A stretch of 64,000 nt of DNA from Bartonella sp. M0283 (GCF_016100455.1 NZ_JACFSK010000001.1:1612001-1676000), one strand, 5' to 3'; shown: positions 1 through 9,323, numbered from the stretch's first letter. Numbers and translations are program-made. The notes: a model not told the origin generated them from the sequence alone.

Positions 1-910
1 AATGAGTTTCCTTGTCAATGACAGCCCGCTCGCAGGGACAGAAGGTGACAAAGTTACAAGTCGTGTCATTCGTGACCGTTTGCTCAAAGAGGCCGAAGGG
101 AACGTTGCTCTGAAAATCGAGGAATCAAAAGACAAGGATTCCTTCTATGTTTCCGGCCGTGGTGAATTGCAGCTTGCTGTTTTGATTGAAAATATGCGCC
201 GTGAAGGTTTCGAACTTTCGGTTTCGCGTCCACGTGTTGTTATGCATACCGACGAGAATGGCAACAAGCTTGAACCGGTCGAAGAAGTTGTCATTGACGT
301 TGACGAGGAATATTCCGGCATTGTCGTCCAGAAAATGTCGGAACGTAAAGGCGAGATGATCGAGCTTAAGCCATCCGGTGGTAATCGTGTCCGCATGGTC
401 TTTTATGCGCCTACACGTGGCCTTATCGGCTACCAGTCGGAATTATTGACCGATACGCGTGGCACTGCCGTCATGAACCGCTTGTTCCATGACTATGAAC
501 CTTATAAAGGCGATATTGCCGGACGTACCAATGGTGTCATGATTTCCAACGATAATGGTGAATCGGTAGCCTATGCCCTGTTCAATCTTGAAGACCGCGG
601 CCCGATGATCATTGATGCGGGTGTCAAAGTCTATCAGGGAATGATCATCGGCATCCATTCACGTGATAATGATTTGGATGTAAACGTCTTGAAGGGTAAA
701 AAGCTTACCAATGTTCGTGCTGCCGGAAAGGATGAGGCTGTGAAACTCACTCCTCCTATCAAAATGACATTGGAACGTGCGTTGTCGTGGATTCAGGATG
801 ACGAACTCGTCGAGGTTACGCCAAAGAACATTCGTCTGCGCAAGCTTTACCTTGACCCGATTGATCGTAAGAGAAACGGAAAGCCACGTCCGTCGGACAG
901 TGCTGCCTGA
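1..910 (+). CDS. typA: TypA/BipA translational GTPase, C-terminal half (partial)
   Basis: The reading frame is open at the left edge, so this is the last 302 residues of a protein that is usually about 605 residues. The N-terminal GTPase domain lies outside the window. What remains matches the EF-G-like domains III and V and the family-specific C-terminal domain of BipA: the stretch VNDSPLAG, the SGRGELQLAVLIENMRREG segment and the APTRGLIGY motif. TypA is a ribosome-binding GTPase involved in 50S assembly and stress or cold adaptation. The Met at base 2 is internal, not a start. A strong terminator follows 16 bp downstream, so transcription ends before ppa. Confidence 0.95.
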   Translation, partial: MSFLVNDSPLAGTEGDKVTSRVIRDRLLKEAEGNVALKIEESKDKDSFYVSGRGELQLAVLIENMRREGFELSVSRPRVVMHTDENGNKLEPVEEVVIDVDEEYSGIVVQKMSERKGEMIELKPSGGNRVRMVFYAPTRGLIGYQSELLTDTRGTAVMNRLFHDYEPYKGDIAGRTNGVMISNDNGESVAYALFNLEDRGPMIIDAGVKVYQGMIIGIHSRDNDLDVNVLKGKKLTNVRAAGKDEAVKLTPPIKMTLERALSWIQDDELVEVTPKNIRLRKLYLDPIDRKRNGKPRPSDSAA

Positions 911-925
911 TTTTTGACCATTTAT

Positions 926-958
926 GCCGGATACCCTAGAAGGTGTCCGGCTCTTTTT
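926..958 (+). terminator. Rho-independent terminator of typA
   Basis: A 10-bp stem (GCCGGATACC with GGTGTCCGGC, one G-U pair) closes a short loop and is followed by TCTTTTT. It lies between the typA stop codon and the ppa ribosome-binding site. Confidence 0.85.
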
Positions 959-978
959 ATTCTGGAAAGGATGTCTCT

Positions 979-1506
979 ATGAATATTGATTTGATCCCCA
1001 TCGGCAAAAATCCGCCGGAAGATGTTAATGTTATCATCGAAGTGCCGGTCGGCGGTCAACCAATCAAATATGAAATGGATAAAAAGTCCGGTGCGCTGTT
1101 TGTTGATCGTTTTCTCTACACACCGATGACATATCCGGGCAATTACGGTTTTGTTCCGCACACTTTGTCCGAAGATGGCGACCCGATTGATGTTCTCGTT
1201 CTCAACACTCGTCCGCTTGTTCCAGGATGCGTTATCAATTGCCGTCCGATTGGCGCTTTGATTATGGAAGATGACGGCGGCAAAGATGAAAAAATCATTG
1301 CTGTTCCGACACCCAAGATGACACAGCGTTATGTCGATGTTCACGACTATGCCGATATGCCGGAAATAACCTTGAAACAGGTCGAACATTTCTTCCAGCA
1401 TTATAAAGATCTCGAACCCGGCAAATGGGTCAAGATTGGCGGATGGGAAGATGAGGATTTTGCCCGCGAGCTCATCAACAAAGCAATCAAGCGCGCTAAA
1501 AAATAA
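979..1506 (+). CDS. ppa: Inorganic pyrophosphatase (family I)
   Basis: This 175-residue soluble enzyme hydrolyses pyrophosphate to two phosphates and so drives biosynthetic reactions. The family I signature [10 protein letters not shown] is visible near residue 65, with the conserved [11 protein letters not shown] segment before it and the C-terminal [13 protein letters not shown] motif. The start at 979 is preferred over an upstream in-frame ATG at 943. A GGAAAGG ribosome-binding site lies at 964-970, and the product then begins [13 protein letters not shown] like other alphaproteobacterial enzymes. Position 943 falls inside the typA terminator. Confidence 0.97.
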   Translation: MNIDLIPIGKNPPEDVNVIIEVPVGGQPIKYEMDKKSGALFVDRFLYTPMTYPGNYGFVPHTLSEDGDPIDVLVLNTRPLVPGCVINCRPIGALIMEDDGGKDEKIIAVPTPKMTQRYVDVHDYADMPEITLKQVEHFFQHYKDLEPGKWVKIGGWEDEDFARELINKAIKRAKK

Positions 1507-1561
1507 TCCTTAAAAATGATTGGTAGTCTTCTATCAATCGGCTTTAAAAATATTTCGTTAA

Positions 1562-1597
1562 AACGCCCGTCAAACTTTGGCGGGCGTTGTTTTTTTA
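1562..1597 (+). terminator. Rho-independent terminator of ppa
   Basis: AACGCCCG and CGGGCGTT form a perfect 8-bp stem around an 11-base loop, followed by G and a run of eight T residues. It sits 56 bp after the ppa stop codon. Confidence 0.9.
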
Positions 1598-2044
1598 GCA
1601 TCATGGCAAGTGGTTTTAACAGGAACATTTTCGTTGTGCTCTTATCCACTTTGAAGCCTGTCCCGCTTGTTTTTTTCATACAAGTTTTATTAATTCGGGG
1701 TGTGATTGTCATTGACTGCCCAAGAGGAAGCGGCATTTCGATGCCAGGCTTTTTATGCGTTGTCCCTAAAAGAGAAATTGCTGACAAAAACGCGTTATTG
1801 ACAAGCTGTTGATTTGGCAACTTGGAGAAATATCCTATAAACTTGGAATGATAATCACGCAAATTGCTGAAAAAATCATATTTTTTGCTTATTAAAGCGA
1901 GGCTTAATCAAAATGCCATTACGCATCAAAAAACTTGTTTTCTTGTCTGTCCACAACTGGTCTTTTTGATTAAAAGGTTGAAAATAATTGGTGCAAAACG
2001 GGCGCCCAATTCCGATAAAAAAAGTGTAACGGGATTTTTGACGT
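1598..2044. other. Non-coding stretch before the MFS gene
   Basis: No convincing gene is seen in these 447 bases. The ORFs that can be drawn here on either strand have no ribosome-binding site and no recognisable protein content. The promoter of the downstream transporter must lie here, but no clear hexamers stand out. Confidence 0.5.
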
Positions 2045-3328
2045 ATGGATGCTGCAGTGAAAGCCCCTAAAAAAAGCCATAACATCACTAAAGGTGATGT
2101 AGCCGCTGTTGCTATCGGCAATGCTGTCGAATTTTACGATTTTATCGTCTACACAACATTCGCTGTCATGATCGGGAAAACTTTTTTTCCGTCTGACAAC
2201 GAGTTTGTCAGCCTGATGTCTTCGGTTTCAACATTCGGCATAGGGTTTATAGCCCGCCCCTTGGGAGCAATCCTCATCGGCACCTATGCCGACAAGGTTG
2301 GACGCAAACCCGCAATGATCCTGACGATGTTGTTGATGGCAATTGGCACTGCCGGACTAATTCTTCTGCCCGGCTACGAGCAAATCGGAATTGCAGCCCC
2401 CATATTGCTGGTGATTGCCAGATTGGCACAAGGGCTCGCCTGGGGCGGCGAAGCAGGGCCTGCGACAACGTTCATCATGGAGGCTGCTCCGGAAGGAAAA
2501 CGCGCTTTTTATGCGAGTTGGCAGATTGTAGCACAGGGAGGTGCTGCCATAACTGCCGGTTTGGTCGGCTATATCTTAAGCCTTTATCTGCCCCACCAAC
2601 AACAAACCGATTGGGGATGGCGCATTGCTTTTGGTCTGGGGCTCTGCATTTTACCGATTGCGATTTTGATGCGCCGCCATCTTGGTGAAACATTAAAACT
2701 TGAAGACAAAGCCGAAAATAACTCTACAAAGGGACTGCTAAAAGAAATATTCGAACATCACACCGCTCTGATTTTTATCGGAATATTCGTCCTTTCCGGC
2801 AGTACCGTTACGCAATATTTTTTAAATTACACAACGACTTATGCCCTGACGGAACTTCACTATGGCGAGAATTTTGCGATGCTTGCCACTTTTGTTGTCG
2901 GATTGGGGGTTGTTATTTTCGCGTTGATTGGCGGTTATTGTGCCGACCGGTTCGGACGGCGGATAACAATCGTTGTTCCCCGCATCATATTGCTTGTTAT
3001 CCTGTGGCCGGGACTTTATCTCGTCAACCAATTCAATAGCATTTGGGTGTTCTTCGGCGTCATCACCATTTTTACAGCCTTGCAGAACATTAGCGGTGCC
3101 GGAATTGTTATATTCTTATGCGAATGTTTCCCGAAAAGATTGCGGGCCACCGGATTTTCTATCTCTTATGCTTTGGGAATTTCTCTCTTCGGAGGAACCG
3201 CCCAAATCGTTGTTACGTGGATATTGGAGCTCACAGGCAATCCCGCCTCGCCGGCCTTCTATCTCATCTTCACCAATATTTTGTGTTTAGGGGCAGTATT
3301 TTTAAGCCGGAATAAAAAAGTTCACTAA
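2045..3328 (+). CDS. MFS transporter, metabolite:H+ symporter (MHS) type
   Basis: A 427-residue inner-membrane transporter with 12 predicted membrane segments. MHS-subfamily marks are the N-terminal AIGNAVEFYDFIVYTTFA segment, the loop 2-3 motif GTYADKVGRKPAM near residue 80, the RLAQGLAWGGEAG segment in helix 4 and the second-half repeat GYCADRFGRR. Members take up substrates such as proline/betaine, citrate, alpha-ketoglutarate or shikimate with protons. The substrate cannot be told from sequence. It is monocistronic, with a weak ribosome-binding site (GGGA about 10 bases before the ATG). A second, divergent MHS transporter lies at 3867-5204 on the other strand. Confidence 0.88.
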   Translation: MDAAVKAPKKSHNITKGDVAAVAIGNAVEFYDFIVYTTFAVMIGKTFFPSDNEFVSLMSSVSTFGIGFIARPLGAILIGTYADKVGRKPAMILTMLLMAIGTAGLILLPGYEQIGIAAPILLVIARLAQGLAWGGEAGPATTFIMEAAPEGKRAFYASWQIVAQGGAAITAGLVGYILSLYLPHQQQTDWGWRIAFGLGLCILPIAILMRRHLGETLKLEDKAENNSTKGLLKEIFEHHTALIFIGIFVLSGSTVTQYFLNYTTTYALTELHYGENFAMLATFVVGLGVVIFALIGGYCADRFGRRITIVVPRIILLVILWPGLYLVNQFNSIWVFFGVITIFTALQNISGAGIVIFLCECFPKRLRATGFSISYALGISLFGGTAQIVVTWILELTGNPASPAFYLIFTNILCLGAVFLSRNKKVH

Positions 3329-3350
3329 TGGCAGAAATAAAAACAACACA

Positions 3351-3409
3351 ATGCGGGATGCCAACCACATCCCGTACGATTGTCTTTAGCCAGTTTTTTA
3401 ATCCCGCAT
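3351..3409. terminator. Hairpins between convergent MFS and yggT genes
   Basis: CGGGATG/CATCCCG (3354-3374) forms one hairpin, and ATGCGGGAT (3351-3359) can instead pair with ATCCCGCAT (3401-3409). Neither has a strong T tract, so the terminator reading is tentative. Confidence 0.35.
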
Positions 3410-3422
3410 ACGTCATCAAGAT

Positions 3423-3716
3423 TTAAAAAAAGAGTCCGGCATAGGCACGCCACATAAAAATACGGATAAAATAGATAATCAGGAATACGACAATTGGCGA
3501 AATATCGATTGATCCCAAATTTGGCAGAATACGCCTGATCGGTGCCAGTACAGGTTCGGTTGACCGATAAAGAAAATTGCCGATTGCGGCAATAAGCGGA
3601 TTGTGCGGATTAACGATATTAAACGCATAAAGCCAGGAAAAAACAGCGCCCGCAATGAGAATGAAAATATAGACACTAAAGACAATATCTATCACAGATA
3701 GCAAAGCATAAATCAT
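3423..3716 (-). CDS. YggT family membrane protein
   Basis: A 97-residue integral membrane protein with two hydrophobic segments (about residues 3-28 and 70-92). These are joined by the characteristic YGGT stretch with NPHNPLI and [21 protein letters not shown]. YggT proteins are widespread in bacteria and are loosely linked to membrane or osmotic homeostasis and cell division; no reaction is established. A good ribosome-binding site (AAGGAATAGAGA) precedes the ATG. The gene is flanked by two MHS transporters with no sign of a shared operon. Confidence 0.9.
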   Translation of the reverse strand: MIYALLSVIDIVFSVYIFILIAGAVFSWLYAFNIVNPHNPLIAAIGNFLYRSTEPVLAPIRRILPNLGSIDISPIVVFLIIYFIRIFMWRAYAGLFF

Positions 3717-3866
3717 TCTCTATTCCTTCGAAAATCAATGAACAGCGAAATTGCCATTCAAACGTTTGATGAGCAAGACTTTTTTAACGCACACACAAGC
3801 CTTTTCATAAAAATTGCCAAAAGCAGCAAAAGTTTTTGAACTCGACATATATTTCGATCGGGGCAA

Positions 3867-5204
3867 TCACAAATCCTTTGTTTCGAGTTCTTCAATCCCT
3901 ATCGGCATTTGTTTCTTTTCTCCATAAAAAATAAGGTAAAGCCCGACAAGGCTTGCAAGAAGGGAAATGATAATCAGATACCACATATGGAACATGGGAA
4001 AAACCGGTTGCATCAAATTAATCGCCCAGGGCGTCAAGCCACCGAAAACTGCATAGGCAATATTATAAGAAAAAGACAAACCGGAAAACCTTACCGTTGC
4101 CGGAAAACTACGAACAATCACATAAGCGACCGAGCCGACATAGCCGGCGAAAAAACCGAGAAAGGCCGAAAGCACAAAGAACAATGCCGTTGAATAACCT
4201 GCACAATGATAAAAAATGTAGGAGACGGCCGCGAAAACAATTCCGGAAAACGTAAAAAACTTGCCGCTACCGAAGCGGTCACACAAAAATCCTGCAACCG
4301 GCGTTCCAAGAATGAGGAAAAAACTGGTTATCGAATTGGCAGCAAGAGTGATGTCACCCGAATAATTATAAGGCGCTGCTTTCATATAATTCGGCGTGAG
4401 CAAGGTACTGATCATAACCGTTGCAGATAAAGTCCAGGTCAAAAGAACAGCAACAACAACGCTTCCCCGATATTTTGTCAAAACCACTTTCAAAGGAATT
4501 TCTTTGGATAGGGCTTTTTTCCTTTTCAGTTCTTTGAATATTGGTGTTTCTTCCAGAAAGCGCCTGAGCCAGACAGCAATCAGCCCGAAAATTCCGCCAA
4601 TGATGAAGGCAACTCTCCAACCCCAAAAATCGGTTACATTTTCAGGCCATGGCAAAACATTGTTATGAACAATGTGGTTGATTGCAAAAGCGATAAAAGA
4701 ACCGATCAGAATGCCGAGAGACAGGCCTGAGGTAAGAACACCTGTTGAAAGCCCGACATGACGCTCGGGAACATGCTCGGCGACAAATGTCCATGCACCG
4801 GGAACTTCGCCGCCTACTGCCAACCCCTGCATCATCCGGCAGGCCAAAAGAACAAGCGGCGAAAGAATACCGAAATGGTTATAGGTCGGCACAAAAGCCA
4901 TACCCAAGGTTGCAAGCGACATCAAAAGGACCGAGAAAGTAAAAATACGCTTGCGTCCGAGTTTATCGCCAAGATGCGCCATGACGACTCCTCCTATGGG
5001 CCGCATCAGATAACCGGCGGCGAATATGCCATAGGTCCACGTTGTGGCGAGCCAAGGCGACATTTCCGACGGGAGAACCGTATGGGAAATTTCGGCTGTA
5101 AAAAACACAAATATAATGAAGTCATAGAACTCGAGTGCTCCCCCCAAAGAGGCAAGTGCCAGCGTGCGTATGTCATCACTATTCAAATTACGTGCAGACT
5201 TCAT
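3867..5204 (-). CDS. MFS transporter, metabolite:H+ symporter (MHS) type
   Basis: A 445-residue, 12-helix inner-membrane transporter of the MHS group, only distantly related to the one at 2045-3328. Visible marks are LGGALEFYDFIIFVFF at the N-terminus, AHLGDKLGRKRIF in loop 2-3, RMMQGLAVGGEVPGA in helix 4 and the repeat GFLCDRFGSGK in the second half. The substrate is unknown. Two adjacent ATG codons exist (5207 and 5204); the second has the better distance (6 bases) from the AGGA ribosome-binding site. It is transcribed away from the copZ-like gene. Confidence 0.87.
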   Translation of the reverse strand: MKSARNLNSDDIRTLALASLGGALEFYDFIIFVFFTAEISHTVLPSEMSPWLATTWTYGIFAAGYLMRPIGGVVMAHLGDKLGRKRIFTFSVLLMSLATLGMAFVPTYNHFGILSPLVLLACRMMQGLAVGGEVPGAWTFVAEHVPERHVGLSTGVLTSGLSLGILIGSFIAFAINHIVHNNVLPWPENVTDFWGWRVAFIIGGIFGLIAVWLRRFLEETPIFKELKRKKALSKEIPLKVVLTKYRGSVVVAVLLTWTLSATVMISTLLTPNYMKAAPYNYSGDITLAANSITSFFLILGTPVAGFLCDRFGSGKFFTFSGIVFAAVSYIFYHCAGYSTALFFVLSAFLGFFAGYVGSVAYVIVRSFPATVRFSGLSFSYNIAYAVFGGLTPWAINLMQPVFPMFHMWYLIIISLLASLVGLYLIFYGEKKQMPIGIEELETKDL

Positions 5205-5251
5205 CATTTTCCTGTTTTACGGACTTTATGAAAATAAACAACTCCCCGCCC

Positions 5252-5284
5252 TTGACCTTACCCTATAGGAACCCCTCATATTAT
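5252..5284 (+). promoter_or_regulatory. Candidate MerR-family promoter of the copZ-like gene
   Basis: TTGACC (5252-5257) is followed by a 19-21 bp spacer with a central palindrome CCTATAGG (5262-5269) and then CATATT or TATTAT as -10. A long spacer with a central dyad is typical of MerR-regulated metal promoters. The dyad arms are imperfect, so this is tentative. Confidence 0.45.
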
Positions 5285-5316
5285 AGTAAATAGTCAATAG
5301 GCAAAGGAATATAAAA

Positions 5317-5529
5317 ATGTCTGATCAAAACACAAGCTTGTTCAAAGTAGAAGATATGACATGCGGGCATTGTGTAAAAACAATTACCAACGCAATCAAA
5401 GAAAAATATCCGTCTGCCGATGTCAATATCGAACTCGACAAACATCTCGTCAAAGTCAAAGGTGTGGCCGACAAGGCAAGTTTGGCTGACATTATGAAAG
5501 AAGAGGGCTACACACCTCAAGCCCTGTGA
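5317..5529 (+). CDS. Heavy-metal-associated (HMA) domain protein, CopZ-like metallochaperone
   Basis: A 70-residue cytosolic protein made of a single HMA domain. The metal-binding MTCGHC motif lies at residues 14-19 (Cys16 and Cys19), and the rest fits the ferredoxin-like fold of CopZ/Atx1 proteins (V-E-D-M-T-C start, GYTPQAL end). The family carries Cu(I) to P-type ATPases or regulators. Here the only ATPase nearby is ZntA-like, so a Zn or Cd role cannot be excluded. A ribosome-binding site (AAAGGAA) lies 7-10 bases before the ATG. It converges with the merR gene, and the two share an unusually perfect hairpin. Confidence 0.88.
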   Translation: MSDQNTSLFKVEDMTCGHCVKTITNAIKEKYPSADVNIELDKHLVKVKGVADKASLADIMKEEGYTPQAL

Positions 5530-5543
5530 AAATCAACAGAATT

Positions 5544-5573
5544 CTCTCTTCAAGCGATCATGCTTGAAGAGAG
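5544..5573. terminator. Perfect 12-bp hairpin between copZ-like gene and merR
   Basis: CTCTCTTCAAGC and GCTTGAAGAGAG pair without mismatch around a 6-base loop. The hairpin overlaps the last codons of the merR gene. T tracts are short on both sides, so it may act as a bidirectional attenuator or RNA-stabilising end rather than a classic terminator. Confidence 0.55.
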
Positions 5574-5977
5574 CTTGTATCCGCAAGGCTTTCAATAACC
5601 TTGCATTCATGTATTTTGTGGCCGACGCACGGCTTTGTAATCCTCTCCAGCTCTTTTTCCAAAATTTTCAATCGTGCAATTTTCATACGTGTTTCTGCAA
5701 GTTGCTTGTGGGCAATTGTATCCGCTTCTCCGCATGGATCATCAGGATGTTTTGAAAGCGCGATAAGCTGGCGGATGGCTTCAATCGAAAAGCCGAGATT
5801 TCTGGCTCTTAAAATAAACAATAGGCGCTTGTAATCAGCTTCGACATAACGGCGCTGATTGCCTTCTGTACGCTCCGGCTCGTCAAGTAAGCCAATTTTT
5901 CCATAATAACGGATGGTTTCGATATTGCAGCCGGTATGTTTTGAAAGTTCGCCAATTGAAAAATAAATTTTCTGCAT
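5558..5977 (-). CDS. MerR-family metal-responsive regulator (ZntR/CadR/PbrR-like)
   Basis: A 139-residue regulator starting MQKIYFSIGELSKHTGC, with an N-terminal winged helix-turn-helix (IGELSKHTGCNIETIRYYGKIGLL), a dimerisation helix, and a C-terminal metal loop. Cys82, Cys117 and Cys125 (with His120 and His123) match the spacing of the Zn/Cd/Pb-sensing branch. These proteins bind between -35 and -10 of over-spaced promoters and activate by DNA distortion when metal binds. A longer in-frame start at 6028 is rejected: AGAGGA lies right before the ATG at 5977, and the longer form would run through the operator. It is divergent from the zntA-like gene, its probable target. Confidence 0.9.
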   Translation of the reverse strand: MQKIYFSIGELSKHTGCNIETIRYYGKIGLLDEPERTEGNQRRYVEADYKRLLFILRARNLGFSIEAIRQLIALSKHPDDPCGEADTIAHKQLAETRMKIARLKILEKELERITKPCVGHKIHECKVIESLADTSSLQA

Positions 5978-5985
5978 TTTTCCTC

Positions 5986-6018
5986 TTGAAGCTGTAGTTA
6001 CTACAGGAATTATATAAT
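5986..6018 (+). promoter_or_regulatory. MerR-type promoter/operator of the zntA-like gene
   Basis: TTGAAG (-35, 5986-5991) and TATATA (-10, 6011-6016) are separated by 19 bp, longer than the normal 17 bp. The spacer holds a perfect 15-bp palindrome CTGTAGTTACTACAG (5992-6006), much like known CadR/PbrR/ZntR operators. It reads toward the ATPase; the merR gene starts on the opposite side. TATAAT at 6013-6018 would give a 21-bp spacer. This is the expected layout for metal-induced, MerR-activated transcription. Confidence 0.85.
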
Positions 6019-6177
6019 TATTCGACAATGAATTCCACCATCGGAAATGTCCTTTTTTGAAATTTCAGTTGGCGGATTTCGAGAGCCAAATTTTAACGAC
6101 GAAATTCAACACTCATCAATTTTCGAGTGTCGAGATTTTCGCTGCATGACGGAGAAGCCGAAAGAGGAGATAGACCC

Positions 6178-8616
6178 ATGGCTGAAGTCGAAAAAGAAAC
6201 TATTCCACATGGTCATGATCATCAAAAAAATAGTGCCAATGAGGCCGGATATGATGACAAACATCATGAAATTATCTCTTCGTCAATAGAAGCCGCACAC
6301 TGTAGAACCGAGGCAAAACCGGAGTCCGAAAATAAAAAAGAACATGATCACGAACATCACGCGCATGCCGGACATCATCATAACGAACATCATGAACACA
6401 CGCATGATCATTGCTCTGATGACCATTGTCACGATCATTCATATGAACACCATAATCATTCCCATGAACACGATGATGAAGATGAAGAAATCATTGATGA
6501 CGACCCGCGGTTAGAGGCAGGAAATGATTCTTTATGGCGCGTTGAAGGCATGGATTGCGCAGCCTGTGCAAGAACCATTACCACCGCTTTGGAGCGCATG
6601 TCGGGCGTGGAAAATGTCCATGTCTCGCTCACCAGAGAAAGACTGTCTTTAAAAGCGGATAAAAGCCGTGTGAGCCCGGAAGAGATAGAAAAGACAGTCG
6701 CATCGCTTGGTTATCGCTTGCATAAAATCGACAATGACCAGCCGCGTGAACAACAAGAAGAAAAATACTGGTATCAAACACAAAAAGGCCAAGCGGCGAT
6801 CTTGTCCGGTGTTCTCCTTGCTCTTGCATATATTGCATCGACGTTTTTACCACATTTGTCATTCTGGTTTTTTACAATTGCTGCTCTCGCTGCACTTCTT
6901 CCGGTTGCAAAACGGGCGTTTGCAGCATTGAAAAATGGCAGCCCCTTTACGATTGAAATGCTGATGACCATTGCGGCAATCGGTGCCATTTTCATTAACG
7001 CAACTCAGGAAGCAGCCGTGGTTGTTTTTCTCTTTTGTGTTGGCGAAGTGCTTGAGGGAGTTGCTACAGGTCATGCACGTGCGGGCATCAAGTCATTAAG
7101 CAAGCTTGCTCCTAAAACCGCTTGGAAAGAAGTTAATGGCAAGCTTGAAGAAGTCCCTGCCGAAAGCCTTCAAATTGACGATATTGTTCTTGCAAGACCA
7201 GGTGATCGTTTGCCGGCAGACGGCGTTGTTGTCGAGGGAACCTCGGGTGTAGATGAATCGCCGATTACAGGTGAATCGATCCCGGTAACAAAGACAATCA
7301 ACAGCAAGGTTTTCGCCGGCTCCATCAACAATGAATCAACATTGCGTATTCGTGTGGAAACAAAACCCTCCGATAATACCATTGCACGCATCATCTCGCT
7401 TGTCGAAGAAGCACAGGATGCGAAAGCCCCGACAGAACGGTTTATCGATGCTTTTTCTAAAATCTATATGCCGATTATCGTCGGTATAGCTATCCTCGTC
7501 GCCATCATCCCTCCACTCTTTGACGGGCAATGGAGAGAATGGACCTATCGCGGCTTGGCTCTATTATTGATCGGTTGCCCTTGTGCGCTTGTTATTTCGG
7601 TTCCGGCGGCCATCGCATCCGGACTTTCGACCGGCACCCGTCATGGTCTTCTTGTCAAGGGCGGGAACGTGGTCGAGACTTTATCGAAGGTCGATTGTAT
7701 AACATTCGATAAAACCGGTACTTTGACCAAAGGCACACCTGTTGTCACGGATGTTGTTGCAACCGAATATTCGGAAAACGAGGTATTGCAACTTGCCGTT
7801 GCTCTGGAACGGGAATCGAGCCACCCGCTTGCTGTTGCCATTATCACCGAAAGCGGAAAACGGAAAATAGAAGCCGTTTCGGTGAAAGATGTCAAAGCCG
7901 TTGCCGGTAAAGGTATTATTGCCGAATGGAAAGGCAAGCCGGTTTTCATCGGAGCACCGAGATTTTCAGGCGATTACGGTGTTATCGGCCAAACATTGCA
8001 AAAAAGTGCTGACAAATTCGAAAGCGAAGGAAAAACCGTCGTCGTTGTTCATCATGATGGTAAGGCAATCGGCGTTATTGCAATGCGCGACGAGCCAAGG
8101 GACGATGCGCTCGCGGCTTTGGAAGAACTCCGCCGGTTGAACATTGAAGCCGTTATGCTGACTGGTGACAACAAACAGACCGGAGAAGCCATTGCAAGAA
8201 AACTCGGGCTTGCAGTCAAAGCGGAATTGATGCCGGGCATGAAAGTGGAAGCCATCAAGGAACTTGGAAAAAATCATATTGTTGCTATGGTGGGCGATGG
8301 TATCAATGACGCACCGGCACTTGCCGCCGCAAATGTCGGCATTGCCATGGGCTCGGGAACCGATGTGGCATTGGAAACAGCCGATGCAGCCATATTGCGC
8401 AACCGCGTGAGCGATATACCGACACTGATTTCGCTTGCCCGTAGAACAATGCTGAATATCAAAGAAAATGTCGGCATAGCGCTCGGCCTCAAGATGATCT
8501 TCCTGCTGACAACGATCTTCGGCATTACTGGACTTTGGCTTGCTGTTATGGCCGATACCGGAGCGACTGTTCTCGTTACACTCAATGCATTGAGGCTTCT
8601 ATTGTTCAAAAAATGA
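6178..8616 (+). CDS. zntA: Zn2+/Cd2+/Pb2+-exporting P1B-type ATPase, His-rich (ZntA-like)
   Basis: An 812-residue inner-membrane metal efflux ATPase. An N-terminal His/Asp/Glu-rich tail (about residues 55-110) precedes one HMA domain with GMDCAAC at 124-130. Then come the TGES actuator motif, the CPC transmembrane metal site (Cys467-Pro-Cys469), the phosphorylated Asp511 in DKTGTLT, the HP nucleotide-binding motif and GDGINDAPAL. The C-terminal Lys in GLKMIFLL and Asp in MADTGATVLVT are hallmarks of the PIB-2 (Zn/Cd/Pb) group. The start at 6178 has a GAGGAG ribosome-binding site; an upstream in-frame ATG at 6127 has none. The MerR-type promoter at 5986-6018 and the divergent regulator imply metal induction. 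Confidence 0.93.
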   Translation: MAEVEKETIPHGHDHQKNSANEAGYDDKHHEIISSSIEAAHCRTEAKPESENKKEHDHEHHAHAGHHHNEHHEHTHDHCSDDHCHDHSYEHHNHSHEHDDEDEEIIDDDPRLEAGNDSLWRVEGMDCAACARTITTALERMSGVENVHVSLTRERLSLKADKSRVSPEEIEKTVASLGYRLHKIDNDQPREQQEEKYWYQTQKGQAAILSGVLLALAYIASTFLPHLSFWFFTIAALAALLPVAKRAFAALKNGSPFTIEMLMTIAAIGAIFINATQEAAVVVFLFCVGEVLEGVATGHARAGIKSLSKLAPKTAWKEVNGKLEEVPAESLQIDDIVLARPGDRLPADGVVVEGTSGVDESPITGESIPVTKTINSKVFAGSINNESTLRIRVETKPSDNTIARIISLVEEAQDAKAPTERFIDAFSKIYMPIIVGIAILVAIIPPLFDGQWREWTYRGLALLLIGCPCALVISVPAAIASGLSTGTRHGLLVKGGNVVETLSKVDCITFDKTGTLTKGTPVVTDVVATEYSENEVLQLAVALERESSHPLAVAIITESGKRKIEAVSVKDVKAVAGKGIIAEWKGKPVFIGAPRFSGDYGVIGQTLQKSADKFESEGKTVVVVHHDGKAIGVIAMRDEPRDDALAALEELRRLNIEAVMLTGDNKQTGEAIARKLGLAVKAELMPGMKVEAIKELGKNHIVAMVGDGINDAPALAAANVGIAMGSGTDVALETADAAILRNRVSDIPTLISLARRTMLNIKENVGIALGLKMIFLLTTIFGITGLWLAVMADTGATVLVTLNALRLLLFKK

Positions 8617-9323
8617 CAATTTCGATTGTTAGTTTTTCGTAACACAACAGCGGGCATACGGGATGATGATCGTTTGCCCGTTGCTTAATTGGGTAAATCA
8701 CCCCTCTTTCTTCTTCTTGTTGATCTTTAACCTCTTTTGAAAGATCGGAAAAAAGAATTTAAAGGAAAATAATGTCTGTTGTTTTTCTCATGATCGAATG
8801 TTCGGATTTCGACAAGCTACGAAGATAGAGCGCGTAGCCGTTTGTTTTTATCGAAGAGCTTCGTTTTATCAAAGGCTATAAAACTTCATTGATCAAAACC
8901 GGATATCGAGAACTTTTGAAAACAGAGCTTCCTTTATCTTTGCCAAGCGACCAGCAAAGTTTCAAAGAAGTTTTGTCGTTCACTATCCGAAAACATTCCG
9001 GATAATTGACGGGGAAAAGAATGAATTGCGCCAATCATGAAATCTCACTGAAGCGCGACATTATAACGGGTTATTCGGAACCCCCTGAATGATAAATTTC
9101 CTGCTCGGTGGTGTTGCAGGGTGAATTGTTCAGGTGCCAAAATATAGAGCGTAGTGAACATTGGCAGTTTCCTAATCAATCGAACACAACGATACCCTGC
9201 CCCTATGTCCTATTTACCTTCTAAAAAATGTCGCCACACTAAAAGCAGAAAGCGATTAAGGCCTCTTATGCTTTAATAGTTCGAACGAATTCCGATGTAA
9301 CAAAAGACCGGATTACAAAAAAT
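8617..9323. other. Gene-free stretch downstream of zntA
   Basis: About 700 bases without a supported gene. CGGGCA/TGCCCG near 8650-8680 may form the end of the zntA transcript, though its T tract is poor. No tRNA, insertion sequence or clear degraded gene is recognised. Confidence 0.5.

Noticed and set aside
1401..1862. 153-codon minus-strand ORF after ppa
   Set aside because: It runs antisense through the ppa terminator and ppa 3' end and has no ribosome-binding site.
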